Shown: positions 48,168-58,984, numbered from the stretch's first letter. The stretch is DNA of 64,000 bases from Phallus indusiatus (GCA_027605045.1 JAQFWX010000029.1:62001-126000); one strand, 5' to 3'. Program-made: numbers and translations. Notes: generated by a model not told the origin, from the letters alone.

Positions 48168-48598
48168 CTGTTTGGATACAAAAGGTCCGCGAAAAGTTCA
48201 GTAAGAAAATCCATTATCAGGATGACAGAGAATACAAACCACGAAAGTTACAGAAGGCATAACCAAGCTTAAGTTCACAGCACATCTGAACTTCTAAAAT
48301 CTACATTCAACTGCACGAATATATGCGTCATCAGATGGGCGGCTTCGCATACAAGTGGCGAGGATAAACGTATCCATACTCAACGTAGCTCATGAGTATA
48401 TGCATGATCAGACAAGTAGATACACTCACAGTTGAGGCTGGCGGCTAAAACAATAGAACCCTCTTTTGAAGATACGGAGGGTGATGCGAGATGTCTGATG
48501 AAATTAGAAAAATAAGAGTCGATTTTCAGCTTCGTATTCGGTTATAAGAACCTTTATGCAAAGACGAATATTGGGAATGAGGTTATGTCGAAGTGCAA

Positions 48599-48854
48599 TG
48601 TCACTTTGGGTCGGATCCTGACTCCTGAGTTCCGGGAAAAGAAGAAGCTGCAGGTGCCTGACAAGATTCAGGAATGGTAGACGTTGAGTTAACGAAGAAG
48701 GCCGAAAGGTGCGCAATGAAAACGGTGAGATGTGATGCATGTGATGGACAGGGGAAAAGAAATCTCTGCGGGCGCCGGGCATAGCAGGGATATAGGTTCG
48801 TACCAAGCCGGTTTTCCGAATTGAGACTCAGTCGGTCACCAACTCACCGTGACA
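48599..48854. repeat. Dispersed LTR-like repeat, copy 1
   Basis: A 256-base unit runs from TGTCACTTTGGGTCGG to CTCACCGTGACA. Its ends TGTCAC/GTGACA are inverted and start TG and end CA, like a small LTR. It matches 58649-58899 closely. A few bases outside (AAGTGCAA on the left, TC.TTC.CGAGCGTTCGGAAT on the right) are also shared, so the copied unit is slightly longer than the LTR-like core. No target-site duplication is visible. Confidence 0.65.
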
Positions 48855-49090
48855 TCGTTCCCGAGCGTTCGGAATATGTGATGCATGGGGTGGACATACA
48901 AATTGTCCACAGGTCCACTGCGGCGTGTCCGACCGATTGTATAGGCATATATTTTCAAGGACAGACATAAATTGTCCATCGCCGGGACAGGATCTTCCCC
49001 CTGTATATATGGCGCTGTACGACGAATCACTCAACTCAACCCTCATTCGTCATCCAACCCTTGTCCGCGGACAGCTTCGATTTTCAAACA

Positions 49091-50015
49091 ATGCGCCACG
49101 TCACACACAACATTCCAACCCCAAGTACTGCCGCTGAAGACAATCCACATATTCACCCGGATTTGCGATCAACCGAGCCTCCGCCTCCACCTCCGTCTCA
49201 AACAGTACGTCTTTATCATTTAATCTTTACACCAGCTCGATGGCCGAATATTTTCAGGGACATGTCCCACCACCGGTTTATGATTTCGAATCGGGACTCG
49301 TCTGGGTGCCGTGGATGATGGATGTGGACATGAAGTCGCAGGAGATAGCATTCGAAAATATGCCGCAAGAACCTGTATTCCGTAAGACGCGTTTTTTTTT
49401 GTTTCTTTCTCGCAAGGCATTGACGCATGTTCAGCTGACCAGAATCAACAACCATTGAGTCAAGGATCGACTTCCGGGGCCACAAATAACAGTGATGTTA
49501 TCATTGTTCCCAGTTCGCAACGGCGAACACGACAACAATCAAACACCTTGAACGCCACCCCGTCGCGTCCTACAACCCCATATTCCTCCCCTATAAAGGG
49601 AAGATCCATCTCTTCCACCACCAAAAAAAAACCCTCAAAGACATGGCGCGACAACGACGAAAGTACGAAACTTGTCCCCGGTCTTTACAAACAAATTGGA
49701 GCAAAAGCCTGGACATGCCTCTTTAGAGACCCGTGCAGCCGGGATAGCACTGTTACCTGTTGCGGTGCCGTTCTCATCGGAAACAAGGAGCTTCAGCGTC
49801 ATATTGACCTTCACGCAAAACGAGAACAAGCCTTGATAGATGATGGTGACTTATCGCCCCAGGAGGCAATAGCTCTTCCAAGGCAGGTCCTGATGGAGTA
49901 TGAGTGTGAGGATCCGGATTGTGGGTATTTGAAGGAGCATGGGAAGCCGTATAGGCATGTTGACTATCGGGTGGATAATCAAAAGGCTTGGCATAAGAAA
50001 AAGTATCATTCGTAG
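49091..50015 (+). CDS. Putative zinc-finger protein (orphan, tandem C2H2-like fingers)
   Basis: Three exons. Exon 1 starts MRHVTHNIPTPSTAA at 49091, with a TATATAT element about 85 bases upstream. Exon 2 gives YFQGHVPPPVYDFE, and exon 3 runs from about 49,452 to 50015. The N-terminal half is Ser/Thr/Pro-rich and disordered-looking (PSRPTTPYSSPIKGRSISST). The C-terminal half has two finger-like units: TCLFRDPC...CC...LQRHIDLHAK, and YECEDPDCGYL...YRH...WHKKKYH. Both have a Cys pair followed by spaced His residues, so it may be a DNA-binding or other zinc protein in the nucleus. No named family recognised. It lies at the left side of the repeat-rich block; the frame is intact. Confidence 0.6.
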
Positions 50016-51382
50016 GGACGCGGCTATGAACTTGAAAGGGAAGAAATTTCTACGCGTAAAGACATCTGTAAATTGAAACCATGTTATTATATGACAGCCA
50101 AAACAATATATCTTCAAAATTTTATACTCATTCATTATGATTCCGTTTGAGCAAACTAGGAAGAATGTGGGTGGACTCGGTTAGTTGAGACTGACGGGAG
50201 AGAGAGGCACACCGGGCTGCGTGTGCCGCACTGGTGGTGTATGTCGGGATTTGAAGTGAGTGGGGCGCCGTTCCAAAGACTACTAACGGCATTTTTCTCC
50301 GTTAATCACTATATTCTGCAGAACGTTCACTAACAAGAAAGAGAAGACTTCTTTGTCTAAGATATACCGGTATTACCAAATTACACAGATTCTAAAGAAA
50401 TTGTGTGGTTTTGACGTGAAAAGTTTGAATACTAGACATGAAGTGGTGCTTCAAGTTGTACATCTCGGAACACTCGCGTACAGTTTTGACGCATGCAGCA
50501 ACACCTCACTCCCATATCACCATCACCCGTCCACACCACCAATTTTACCATCTTCAACCACCGCAACGCTTCGTTCGCCATCCCTAACCACGTACGTTCG
50601 CGTACAGCTCTGACACGCAACAACTCTCTTGACCTCAACAGACCCCCACGCTTTACACAACCAAAAAAAAAGCATTCTATAACTGATGACTGAGCAGAAA
50701 ATGGGATATAATATCACTCAACGCACCTTCAGAATCTAAATATGGCTTTTGTGATCACAAAGGCGTCCGGATACTGCTAGTACTGATGCATCCAACGCAA
50801 CAGCGGGAGCCCTCTCCGATCCATCATGTGCATGAGGGCTTATACAAATGAGGGATCGACAATTTGCTTCCCCTGATAAAAATCCAAGTTTGATACTTGA
50901 TTCGCCCGCTCTTGAGTCTTCGGTCTATCCCCTTTTTTTGAAAAATCTATTAACGATCCATTTTCAGTTCGTCTCGGACGTACCCATCGACGGTGATATC
51001 CTGCTCAAACATTCTTGAGCATGCATTACCATGTCTTCGTGTTCTTAGTATCATATGTTCAGGTGTAAGACCCGAAATTGTAACTTTTTATCATCGTGTA
51101 TCCACGCCGTATCTACAAGAACTTTTACACCAAGGCACATGGGGAATCGATGGTATTGTTTTCATTTTGGAACCTTTGGATTTTCCAGTTGATAAGGCTA
51201 ACTTCGATATAAATGTGTTGACCCCTTTTACGGAGAATACAGCTTAGCACCTTTGATAGTTTAAGGGAAATCCCGTATTTAGAACCTTGTTCAAATACCC
51301 CGCGCTTTTGAATCACTTGTTCGAATCTACTCTGAGAATCCAAAATATCGGATACTATTGCGCGTTTAGTCAGAATGAATAC
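50016..51382. other. Repeat-region spacer without a recognised gene
   Basis: Contains short open frames (for example 50993-51247, EIVTFYHRVSTPYLQELLHQ) that I cannot assign. No clear exon series. Borders the dispersed repeat beginning at 51383. Confidence 0.4.
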
Positions 51383-51670
51383 TCTTTCAATTCTGCGTTC
51401 GGCGCATTAAGCAGTACCGGTCGGTGTACGAATGCCTGCAAGTCACCACTTCATTTCCTAATGCTTTCGATGTCATGTTTTAAAATCGCCCGTTGAATTT
51501 CAAAATAATAATACCGCTACAATTTAAAGGAAGCGAGATTAAACAGAGTCGTCGCTTTACCAGCAAGATCGACGTTGTGAAAGTGAATTAAAATTAGAGA
51601 AAGGCTAATGACGGAAGCAAGGAAAACGAAATATAATCAAAGATGAAGGATGAAAGATAGAAAGCTATTG
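51383..51670. repeat. Dispersed repeat R2, copy a (uninterrupted)
   Basis: A ~290-base sequence beginning CTTTCAATTCTGCG and containing CGGTCGGTGTACGAATGCCTG. It recurs at 58985-59840, where it is split by a solo LTR, and its first ~70 bases recur at 54644-54714. This copy shows the empty site of the LTR insertion. Nature unknown. Confidence 0.7.
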
Positions 51671-51796
51671 TTCAATTTCAAGTTCAAGTAGCCTAAATCT
51701 TGGTCCGCTTCGCTAACCGTAGTTTGGATCTCGATTCAAGTACACAAAGGTTTCCTGAACTTCTGATCTGAAAAAAAATTGAGAGATAAGTCATCT

Positions 51797-52770
51797 CTAC
51801 TTGTGCTCATGAAGAAATACACACATAGTTCTATCGCCAATGGGAGCATAGTCTAGAACTTGAAGCGGGGTATGTGGTCTCCATGACTCAGACAACGGAA
51901 GATGAACGATTTCACCAAATCGGGGAAAGATTTTCGTGCCCTCTTCAAGATCACGCAAAAACACATGTCTCCAGCCGAGTCTACAATGTTGGTGATGATG
52001 TTGTCTTTAGAGCCGCTGTAGCATACTCTTGGAACATATACAGTTTGGAGGTTTGGTATATATGCAAGAGATCTTGAAAGAGCTTTGTTGCGGTCCTTAG
52101 ATGCCCGGCATTGGGAAGGCGAATTAGGGTAATCGCCCCAATCAAATTTATTGTAAGGATGATCGTACAAAACCTATGCAAACAGAATCGCGTTTAGACA
52201 AAACTATATGATAGCAATACAACACACCAAATTCGACCAAATAGATGTCATACACTCAATAAGGACGTTCATAACCCGTTTGGTTCCCTGATTTCCCAGA
52301 TATTCCAGATCGCGGACGACGAGGTGTTTAGGATTGACTAATTTGAGACCGCGACAGAGACTTCCCGCATTCCGTTTAGATATATCATTGAATGTTATAC
52401 ATAAGGATATGAGTCTAGGAACTTTGGAGAGAATTGTATAGATGGCGCGTCCTTGTCCTCTTTCGATGCGAAGTCTCTTGATACAGTAGCCGATACGCTG
52501 ATGTCTCTGTCGCAGCTTGTTGAATGCCAAAGCATTCGCTTCCGGTATGGAGGTAATAATGACGGTGTCGTAAGATATAGGCTTAATTATTCGTCTCCAG
52601 CGACGACAAACCAAAGAAAGGGCCTTCAATTTAGCGCGATGTTTAAGGTGAGTTGGTCTGCGGTGAGAAAACGTATCATAGTGGACGAAGAGCCGGTGTT
52701 CCAAAATGAGATAAATGAGTTCATCGGGAAGCAAATCGATGTAATTTTTGCTTTTGTTGGTTGTATGCAT
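51797..52770 (-). CDS. F-box protein
   Basis: Minus-strand gene starting at 52770. The N-terminal F-box reads IDLLPDELIYLILEHRLF...LKALSLVCRRWRRIIKPISY, the usual Skp1-binding motif, so a role as an SCF ubiquitin-ligase substrate adaptor is expected. The middle is a degenerate leucine-rich-like region (LSKVPRLISLCITFND). An intron lies near 52,190. The C-terminal frame is LGWRHVFLRDLEEG, then FGEIVHLPLSESWRPH and YAPIGDRTMCVFLHEHK, stop at 51797. Linking it to the VYVPR exon needs an intron near 51,965-52,010 or a one-base shift, so the gene may be intact or lightly damaged. A paralogous C-terminus is found at 56951-57215. Confidence 0.7.
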
Positions 52771-53168
52771 TTTTTTTCAACGAGGGAGTATGCAGTTTGA
52801 GTTATGAGGAAAGGGGGTTTAAACTTCAAATTTACTTCCGGTGAGTGCACAACGATAAGCACTAGCGCCGCCGAGGCGGCATATCCCTGCCCACGGAGTG
52901 TTTAAAAATCAAAAATCTATTTATTCTACGAAATAATATTACATTTGAGTCGGAGAGTTTTTCGGAAAGATGGAACAGAAAGACAGATACCTTTATGTAC
53001 TATCTATTATCTATACATGATATGTGAAAAATGAACCCCATTTGTTTCATATCAGGAGTGGTATAGCGGGGAAAATGAATGAAAAATGAATGAAAAAGAC
53101 ATGAATGAAAAAAAAAAATGAACAGAAACAATGATTAAAAGCTAAGTTGGATCCTTGAGTGACCGTCT

Positions 53169-53546
53169 CTAATTATCCATCGGTGCTCCGGGATTTTCGT
53201 CACTCTCGGGGGTGCCTTCCTCATATTCCACAATATCAGTCCACCTGCATTTCTTGCAAATAATTCGGGTCCGTGAGTTAAGAACATTGTGGGCTTCGGG
53301 GTACCCCTCAGCGTCTGGAAGGCACCACAGACCTTCATTACTGCAACAGTATTTTTCGATGTATTTGTGCTTATTACCTCCTATGTGAGCACGAAGGTTC
53401 ATAAATTTTGTGAGAAATTCATTGCAGGACACAAAAAGCACAAAGAACACGAACGGGCTTTTGTACATAGCATGTATGTTTTGACGCGTTGGTAGCACAT
53501 ATTGTAAGAAAAGACTGAGATCTGCTATGTACATGGGTGTATGCAC
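53169..53546 (-). CDS. Small C-C...W-C...C-x2-C family protein, copy ii (best copy)
   Basis: A minus-strand open frame. The core is AHIGGNKHKYIEKYCC, then SNEGLWCLPDAEGYPEAHNV and RTRIICKKCRWTDIVEYEEG. An acidic Pro/Asp/Asn tail ends at 53169. Six cysteines occur as CC-x5-W-C...C-x2-C, suggesting a compact zinc-ribbon-like domain (inference; no known family recognised). Residues N-terminal to AHIGG are hydrophobic and may be an intron or a signal-like segment, so the start is unsure. Broken relatives lie at 55698-55960, 61345-61567 and 59931-60010, and a C-terminal exon at 47914. Conservation of the pattern across diverged copies is the main evidence that it is, or was, a real gene family. 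Confidence 0.5.
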   Translation of the reverse strand: MHTPMYIADLSLFLQYVLPTRQNIHAMYKSPFVFFVLFVSCNEFLTKFMNLRAHIGGNKHKYIEKYCCSNEGLWCLPDAEGYPEAHNVLNSRTRIICKKCRWTDIVEYEEGTPESDENPGAPMDN

Positions 53547-54643
53547 GAATGAGTAATGTGGCTCACCAGTTGTATGACAATATATTGCTGCTTAACTTAA
53601 CTCATATGAGTATATGCGTCATCAGACGAATAAATTTAGTATCCCAAGGTTGAAACGGCTTGAGAGCCTTGGTGCCGAAAAAGTTATGATGATTGTGGTG
53701 TTTATGTTCGTAGTGAAAGTGGTGGGTAGTTGTAGCAATGTCGTAACGTCGTGGTGATATGGTGGTGGTAATATGTGAGTTGTTCTGCTGCACGTGTCAA
53801 AACGTTACATTAGTGTTCTGACACTAACAAGCAGCATCTGCAGCCACCCATAGTTTCGACTTTCGTACATATCTGTACCCTTGGCCCTTCTGGCCGATTA
53901 TTTCCCTCCACGGTATTCGGGTTGAACGCTTCCCTAAACGCCTTCTTTGTTATCAAAAACGTCAGTTTTCAATGTTCATATGAAATAACATTCATCGTCA
54001 GTGGATACCATCATGCCAGTGTACACGCGCACTAGTCGTTGGAATCCCAGGCACGATGATGTAGCGGACGCACAAAGGTGTAGCGTATTGGCGCCGTGAC
54101 TGGGGACTATATATAGGAGTAACTAGTAACTCATATTTCAACACTAGTCTGGCGCCATCAAATTCGATAATCTACACCATTCTCAGGACTTGAAACACGC
54201 GTCGATCCGGTCAACCAATTCATCGCGCTCCTTGATACGTCCATCCATCACAATGTCGCTATGGGCGTGGAGACACTTATTCAGAAGACATTACTATCAC
54301 ATGTTGACTCGTTCTCATGCATGTATTTCCTGTGACACTTGACTGATACCCGCGGAGCAAGTTGTCGTCGACAACGAGTACTCATTGCAAAATTAGACTC
54401 TAAATTGAAAACCCCGGACCCTACAAACTTTCTTGGTATTGTATCCATTTCAATGCCACTCATTTAGTTTTTTTACCAGATAAACATCCCCGCTTGAATG
54501 TCACTTCTTTGTCTTTAAAGGCGTAATGGCCTGTAGTCATAACCAGCCGCCGCTCTTGCTTCCATTGAAAACAGGTAATGTGGAGCTAAAAACTTTTAGC
54601 TTTGGAACTAGCGTTACTCAACAGGTATTCAAGGGTAAAAAAG

Positions 54644-54714
54644 CTTTCAGTTCTGCACTTAGGGCATTTAGCAGTACTGGTCGGTGTACGAATGCCTGCA
54701 GGTCTCAGTGGGTC
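54644..54714. repeat. Dispersed repeat R2, copy b (truncated)
   Basis: About 70 bases starting CTTTCAGTTCTGCA and ending near GCCTGCAGGTC match the 5' end of R2 at 51383. It lies within the part of copy A that is absent from copy B, so it arrived after the duplication or was lost from B. An open frame across it (54526-54936) also contains ICTTC but has no other support. Confidence 0.6.
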
Positions 54715-55697
54715 TGTGTATGTATATATATTCAAAGATTAATACTTATTCCATTCATGGAGATCCAAAAGAGAAAGAATGCGGATATAATGAACACATA
54801 CATTGAGAATTTCGCTAAAAGGAGATCCATGGTGTCCACACGTAGAATTTGCACAACTTGTCTGATGACCGTTGATTTAGAATATGTGGAAGTAAATTGC
54901 GGCAGGTCAGTTGGTGTCCCCAGGGTGAATATTTGAATACCCGAGAGGAAAAGGCACTAAAGCCACACATGAAAATCGTTCGCGAAGGTTTCTGCGCATT
55001 TCAGAATTCCAAGTGTTCTGAGATGGCACAAGCAGCCCATCCATAGCTTGTCAGTGGCATTCCCATCAGCTGTCACCTTCAGCGAAGAGTTCGTACCTGC
55101 ACCGTCTCAGTGCTCTGGAGGTTTCAAGATGGGGGGATGCTCATCAGAGCCAAAACTCAGATTATTGAATTATTGATCTGAGTTTGACGCGTCCACCCTG
55201 ACTATTTAAACTGATTATATCACTGAGCAAACTTCGGTTTGTTAAATGCCAGGTGAACACTCTTGACTAAGTACGTCCTTTGTTATCACGTCTCAGCGAA
55301 TATTTCTGTTCAGTGTTCAAACGTTTCACATTAAAACCACCCAAGTTACCGGTGTAATGTGGTAAATACCGGTAAATCTCAGATAGAGAGATCCTCTATA
55401 TTTATTGTTGGCGTAAAGCCGCAGTCAGACGCATATAATCAAGAGCAACGCCCGTCACCCACAACCGCGGCCTTTCTAAATCCTTTTAATCTGCAAAACT
55501 GTGAGTGGTTTGATTCGTTTTATACTCACGTCTCATGTTGAACGCCGCGTTGTATATTAATTCCTTACAAGCGTAGAACGCAATCGACTCTGATGTTTTA
55601 TCAGTTAGAAATGACCTACGCCCGATGCCACGTGTTTTCTATTCCTCTTTCGTAAAAATGTTTTTTCTCGAGGATATTCTGTGAACTCCTATGCTCA

Positions 55698-55960
55698 CTC
55701 AGGTGACAAGCACAAGTATACCGAAAGATATGGTTGTCGGGATACCGGAATTTGTTCCAAACTGACCCTGAGGGCAACTATCCAACAGTAAACCGTGGGT
55801 TAGTGGCATACGCGCATGTCATCTGTAAAGAGTGTAAAATGATGTCTATACATGAACCAAACGTTGCTGGAGGCGTTGGAGGAGTGGCAGCTGGGGGAGG
55901 GGCTGGTGCTGGGGGGAGGAGCAGCTGTAGTCCAACTTACTATGCGAGAGTAAATCCGGT
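55698..55960 (+). pseudogene. Cys-family protein, copy iii (frameshifted)
   Basis: The plus strand reads AHSGDKHKYTERYGCRDTGI, then loses frame by a one-base deletion (GGAATTTG-TTCC compared with copy iv). It resumes QTDPEGNYPTVNRGLVAYAH, then VICKECKMMSIHEPN and a Gly/Ala-rich tail (VGGVAAGGGAGAGG). One of the paired cysteines is Gly here. It lies head-to-head with copy ii on the opposite strand, inside duplication copy A. Confidence 0.55.
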
Positions 55961-56512
55961 TATTTTTCTACTGTATCTCAATACCCACATTCTTTTATTA
56001 TGATAATACGCTCTTTTAGTGGGTTTTTATTTCCCTTGCTGTAATGGCTTGGCTGATGTACATCTACTGAGAGATTACATCATAAAACTCAAAACCTATT
56101 ACAAACTTAGAATGTCTGTCCATTCACCGACTTGAGCTGCCAGCTCAATTATGAAAAGAAAAGTTGACGTCATTTGTTTTGACGAACCTTAAATCGTACA
56201 AACTATCCACTACAGAGCATTGATACATATCTAAGGAAGAAAACCAACTTCAAGAATGCAATTTTGCAAATTCTCTATAGAATCGTGACCTCCCGTACTA
56301 CTTCGGATCTCCTCAAGGATGAGCGGCTGCTAACGGTCCTGTCCTTGATCAGAACATTAATGTGCGACTCTATTTGAATGGAAACTGATCTGTTGGGGTA
56401 GAAAATGCATTGGAATGTAAGTCAAGAAGACCGTCCGCGTCATCGCAGAACGACAACATGGGGCAAAGCTGAGAACAGACGTGACCAAATGTGACACCGC
56501 TTACATCATTGG

Positions 56513-56521
56513 CGAGTATAA
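56513..56521 (+). promoter_or_regulatory. TATA-type element upstream of the aspartokinase stub
   Basis: GAGTATAAAACG is conserved at the same relative place in copy B (about 62,140). Here a 230-base insertion separates it from the start codon; in copy B it lies about 75 bases upstream of the ATG. Confidence 0.5.
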
Positions 56522-56584
56522 AACGACAGGGCTGACTCGACCTAAACTGAGCTCTCATATCCAGATATAAAAGATAATCAGAAT

Positions 56585-56814
56585 TAGAATCTAACAACAA
56601 CTAGGAGTAATATAATGTATATTACGACGAGACGGAATGCACTAAGAGGTTCAAGGCGAAGCCTTTAACGTCAGAAATATACAAATGAATAAATAAGGAA
56701 AATAGCGCACCTAAGAGGTTCAAGGCGAAGCCTTGAACTCTTAGCGAGCGCGTGACTAAGCTAAAAACTATCTACGCAAGCGCCCACACTTAGTGTCGCT
56801 GACTCTACGTTCGA
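56585..56814. mobile_element. 230-bp insertion with 6-bp target duplication and palindromes
   Basis: This segment is absent from copy B. It is flanked by CAGAAT on both sides (56579-56584 and 56815-56820), as expected of a transposed element. Internally, CTAAGAGGTTCAAGGC is followed by GAA and a near-perfect complement (about 56711-56745). A decayed copy of the same palindrome starts near 56641. No coding capacity. It sits between the TATA element and the start codon of the aspartokinase stub. Confidence 0.65.
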
Positions 56815-56821
56815 CAGAATC

Positions 56822-56950
56822 ATGTCTCTTTCAGAACTTTCAACACCTTCTTTCACAAGCCCCTCAGATAGCACAGTCTCAAGTCCCATGTCATCTCCGC
56901 GCACTCCACCGAATCTACACCAAAATACCATGCTCCCAGACACCAGATGG
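56822..56950 (+). pseudogene. Aspartokinase N-terminal stub (duplicate)
   Basis: The frame reads MSLSELSTPSFTSPSDSTV and continues to MLPDTRW, nearly identical to the N-terminus of the gene at 62220. It then leaves homology just before the KFGGTSVGKF nucleotide-binding motif. It has no catalytic residues and cannot be an active kinase. It is the aspartokinase equivalent of the P450 stub at 753-958. Confidence 0.9.
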
Positions 56951-57215
56951 CGTTCAAAGAGCACGTTACCTCACCGAAGACAATGTCGTTGCCAACGCTT
57001 TGAAAAGACCGTCGTTAAAGAGGATTTACTGTACGCTTGGCTGGACAAATTCCCTTTGGCAAAGATTTGAAAAGGTTATAAAAGTCCCTGACCAATTTCG
57101 TGAAATTTTTCATCTTCCGCTGCTTGGTTCGTGGAAACATCCCCCAGCCCGCTATGCTCCTATTGGCGATAAGACCATGTGTGTATTTGTTCATATGTTA
57201 ATTGGAAAAGGCTGA
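56951..57215 (+). pseudogene. C-terminal fragment of an F-box protein paralogue
   Basis: One frame directly after the aspartokinase stub reads RYLTEDNVVANALKRPSLKR, then IYCTLGWTN, FREIFHLPLLGSWKHPP and RYAPIGDKTMCVFVHM. This aligns with the C-terminus of the F-box gene at 51797-52770 (VYVPR.LGW; FGEIVHLPLSESW; YAPIGDRTMCVF). The frame ends in a TGA formed by the first bases of the neighbouring gypsy LTR (57213). So the piece is bounded by a duplication breakpoint on the left and a retroelement on the right. The F-box itself is absent. Confidence 0.7.
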
Positions 57216-57740
57216 TATCTGTACCTCATTTCTAGACTAGAAACTCGCGAGACCTTCGAATTTTATTATTGATAAAGACCTCGATCGAATCGAGCCTCGA
57301 AGCGAACCAACTAGCCAGCCTAGGCCGCCAAGCAGCCCGAACTGTTAGGGCTACTCAGCTCACACTAGAGGGAGGGGATCCTAAGTAAATATATTGGAAG
57401 GTAACTATACTACTCACCTAGAGGGAGGGGATCCTAAGAGAACAAGCTTAGGGACCCTCACTCTAGGTACAGCTACTATATACATAAAACGACGACGCGG
57501 CGTGCGGCCCTGGCACAGCTAAGTGCCAGGCGCCCAAGCCGAGCCTAAGCGACGTGATGTCACGGGCATCACGCCGTGTACGAGCGCGCAACGCGCGCGA
57601 GCAGAGAAGGTGAAATATGGACGGAGAGAATAAACGGATGGTAGAGGCAATGCACGGGAAATATAAATAAGATAGAAATAGATATATACCGATGATAATA
57701 AATAAGGAAAAATGAGGGGACGCGGTAGCGTACCCTGACA
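57213..57740 (-). mobile_element. Ty3/gypsy LTR (3' LTR, 528 bp)
   Basis: On the minus strand it starts TGTCAGGGTACGC directly after a polypurine tract (AAGGGAGGGTGG) and the polyprotein stop. It ends GGTACAGATATCA (TG...CA). It contains two copies of CTAGAGGGAGGGGATCCTAAG (near 57365 and 57419) and a GC-rich palindromic stretch. The 5' LTR and most of the element are missing, so no target duplication can be checked. Confidence 0.7.
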
Positions 57741-57751
57741 CCACCCTCCCT

Positions 57752-58648
57752 TCAACGAGGCGGCGTCCCGACGCCTGTAGCTTCGACTAATGATGCTTGC
57801 AACTTGGAGAAATCGAACCGAGGGCGACGATGGAAAAGGAGACCATTTATCGAGCGCGCACTCGGGTGCTCACGGTGGAACTGCCTAATGAGATCTGGGG
57901 CTGCAATATTCGACTCGGGTTCCCATTGATCATGCTCGGGACCATAGCCTTCCCAACGCACCTTATATTCGAGTCGTCTCCGGAATACACGACTGTCCAA
58001 AATCCGTTCCACGACGTAGTGCTCACCGTCATCTCTGATCTCTGGAGGTGGGGAGCCTTGACGCGACGACCCGGGATTGTATCTTCAACCTTTGGACGCA
58101 ACTTCCCGACGTGGAATACTGGATGAAGCCTTGACATCGACAGTGGTAAACGCAGCTTATATGCGTGCGACCCGACCTTGCTGACTATCGGAAAAGGCCC
58201 TAAGTACCGATGCGATAACTTGGCGGAGGGCCTGGTGGTACGAATGTCGCTCGAATCGAGGTATACCTTGTCGCCAACCTTGTATTCAGGTGCCGGGATG
58301 TGTTTCCGATCGTAGTACTTGGCCATCTCGTCCTTCGACTTGGCTATGGCGGCCTTGGCTTCCTCTATCGTCGACTCCATACGCGTCTTGAACTCGTTGA
58401 CAGATTCGATCTTGGAGTCGGCAACCAGCGGTTCGAATCCCATACGAGGATGTCGTCCAGTGTCGAGCTCGAACGGTGTCGCGCGCGTTGCTGAGTGTAC
58501 GTGGTTGTTATATGCGAACTCAGCCAAAGGCAGTATCTGGTCCCAGTCGTCCTGCCGCTCAGAGGTGAAAAGTCGAAGGTATTGTTCGACTTCTGCGTTG
58601 ACACGCTCCGTCTGACCATCGGTTTGAGGATGATATGCCGTAGTGCAA
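57752..58648 (-). pseudogene. Ty3/gypsy chromovirus polyprotein remnant: integrase C-terminus + chromodomain
   Basis: The minus strand reads AYHPQTDGQTERVN, the end of the integrase core. Then come LAEFAYNNHVHSATRATPFE, KVGDKVYLDSSDIRTT and SHRYLGPFPI, and LHPVFHVGKLRP. In another frame the chromodomain reads [19 protein letters not shown], ending VGTPPR at 57752. The order is that of fungal chromoviruses. A frame change occurs near 58,010. The 5' side is cut at ~58,648, where the LTR-like repeat begins, so protease, RT and RNase H are absent. A dead element fragment. Confidence 0.9.
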
Positions 58649-58899
58649 TGTCACTTGGGTCGGATCCTGACTCCTGAGTTCCGGGAAAAGAAAAGGCTGC
58701 AGGTGCTTGATGAGATTCAGGGATGGTATACGTTGAGTTAACGAAGATGGCCGAAAGGTACGCAATGAAAACGGTGAGATGTGATGGACGAGGGGAAAAG
58801 AAATCTCTGCGGGCGCCGGGCATAGCAGGAATATATGTAGGTTCGTACCAAGCCGGTTTTCCGAATTGAGACTCAGTCGGTCACCAACTCACCGTGACA
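58649..58899. repeat. Dispersed LTR-like repeat, copy 2
   Basis: A 251-base unit from TGTCACTTGGGTCGG to CTCACCGTGACA, matching 48599-48854. It directly abuts the truncated gypsy integrase sequence (AYHPQTDGQT) on its left. Either it is inserted into that element or the junction is a recombination point. Confidence 0.65.
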
Positions 58900-58984
58900 T
58901 CATTCTCGAGCGTTCGGAATGTGCAGGATTGGACTCTGAAATCCCCTACATGGTCTGGTCTTGGAAATGGCCAGAGTGGATAGT

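Larger units (their letters stand above)
53320..56950. repeat. Segmental duplication copy A (ends in aspartokinase stub)
   Basis: This matches 59931-62350 in the same orientation in a series of blocks. They include the Cys-family copy on the minus strand (53.3-53.5), the AAGCAGC(A/G)TCTGCAGCCACCC block near 53.83, the 54.29-54.47 block, 55.1-55.45, and the plus-strand Cys-family copy with AGTATACCG near 55.71. The promoter region at 56.2-56.58 and the first ~130 coding bases of aspartokinase also match. Copy A has extra DNA at about 54.48-55.10 (including part of repeat R2) and a 230-base insertion at 56585. Identity ends after CCAGATGGC at ~56950. Confidence 0.85.

Noticed and set aside
53289..53495. 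Plus-strand frame with STKVHKFCEKFIAGHKKHKEHE
   Set aside because: Antisense of Cys-family copy ii. The similar frame at 59858-60106 is antisense of copy v. Repetition is explained by the segmental duplication.
57365..57440. Two direct copies of a 21-base motif as a possible CRISPR-like array
   Set aside because: Only two copies, inside an LTR of a eukaryotic retroelement; no array.
58430..58450. GGTTCGAATCC resembling a tRNA T-loop
   Set aside because: It lies in the gypsy integrase coding sequence, and I found no matching acceptor or anticodon stem. No tRNA or rRNA gene could be supported anywhere in the window.
58365..58823. 152-codon minus-strand frame
   Set aside because: Runs through the junction between the LTR-like repeat and the gypsy integrase in the wrong frame; a chance read-through.
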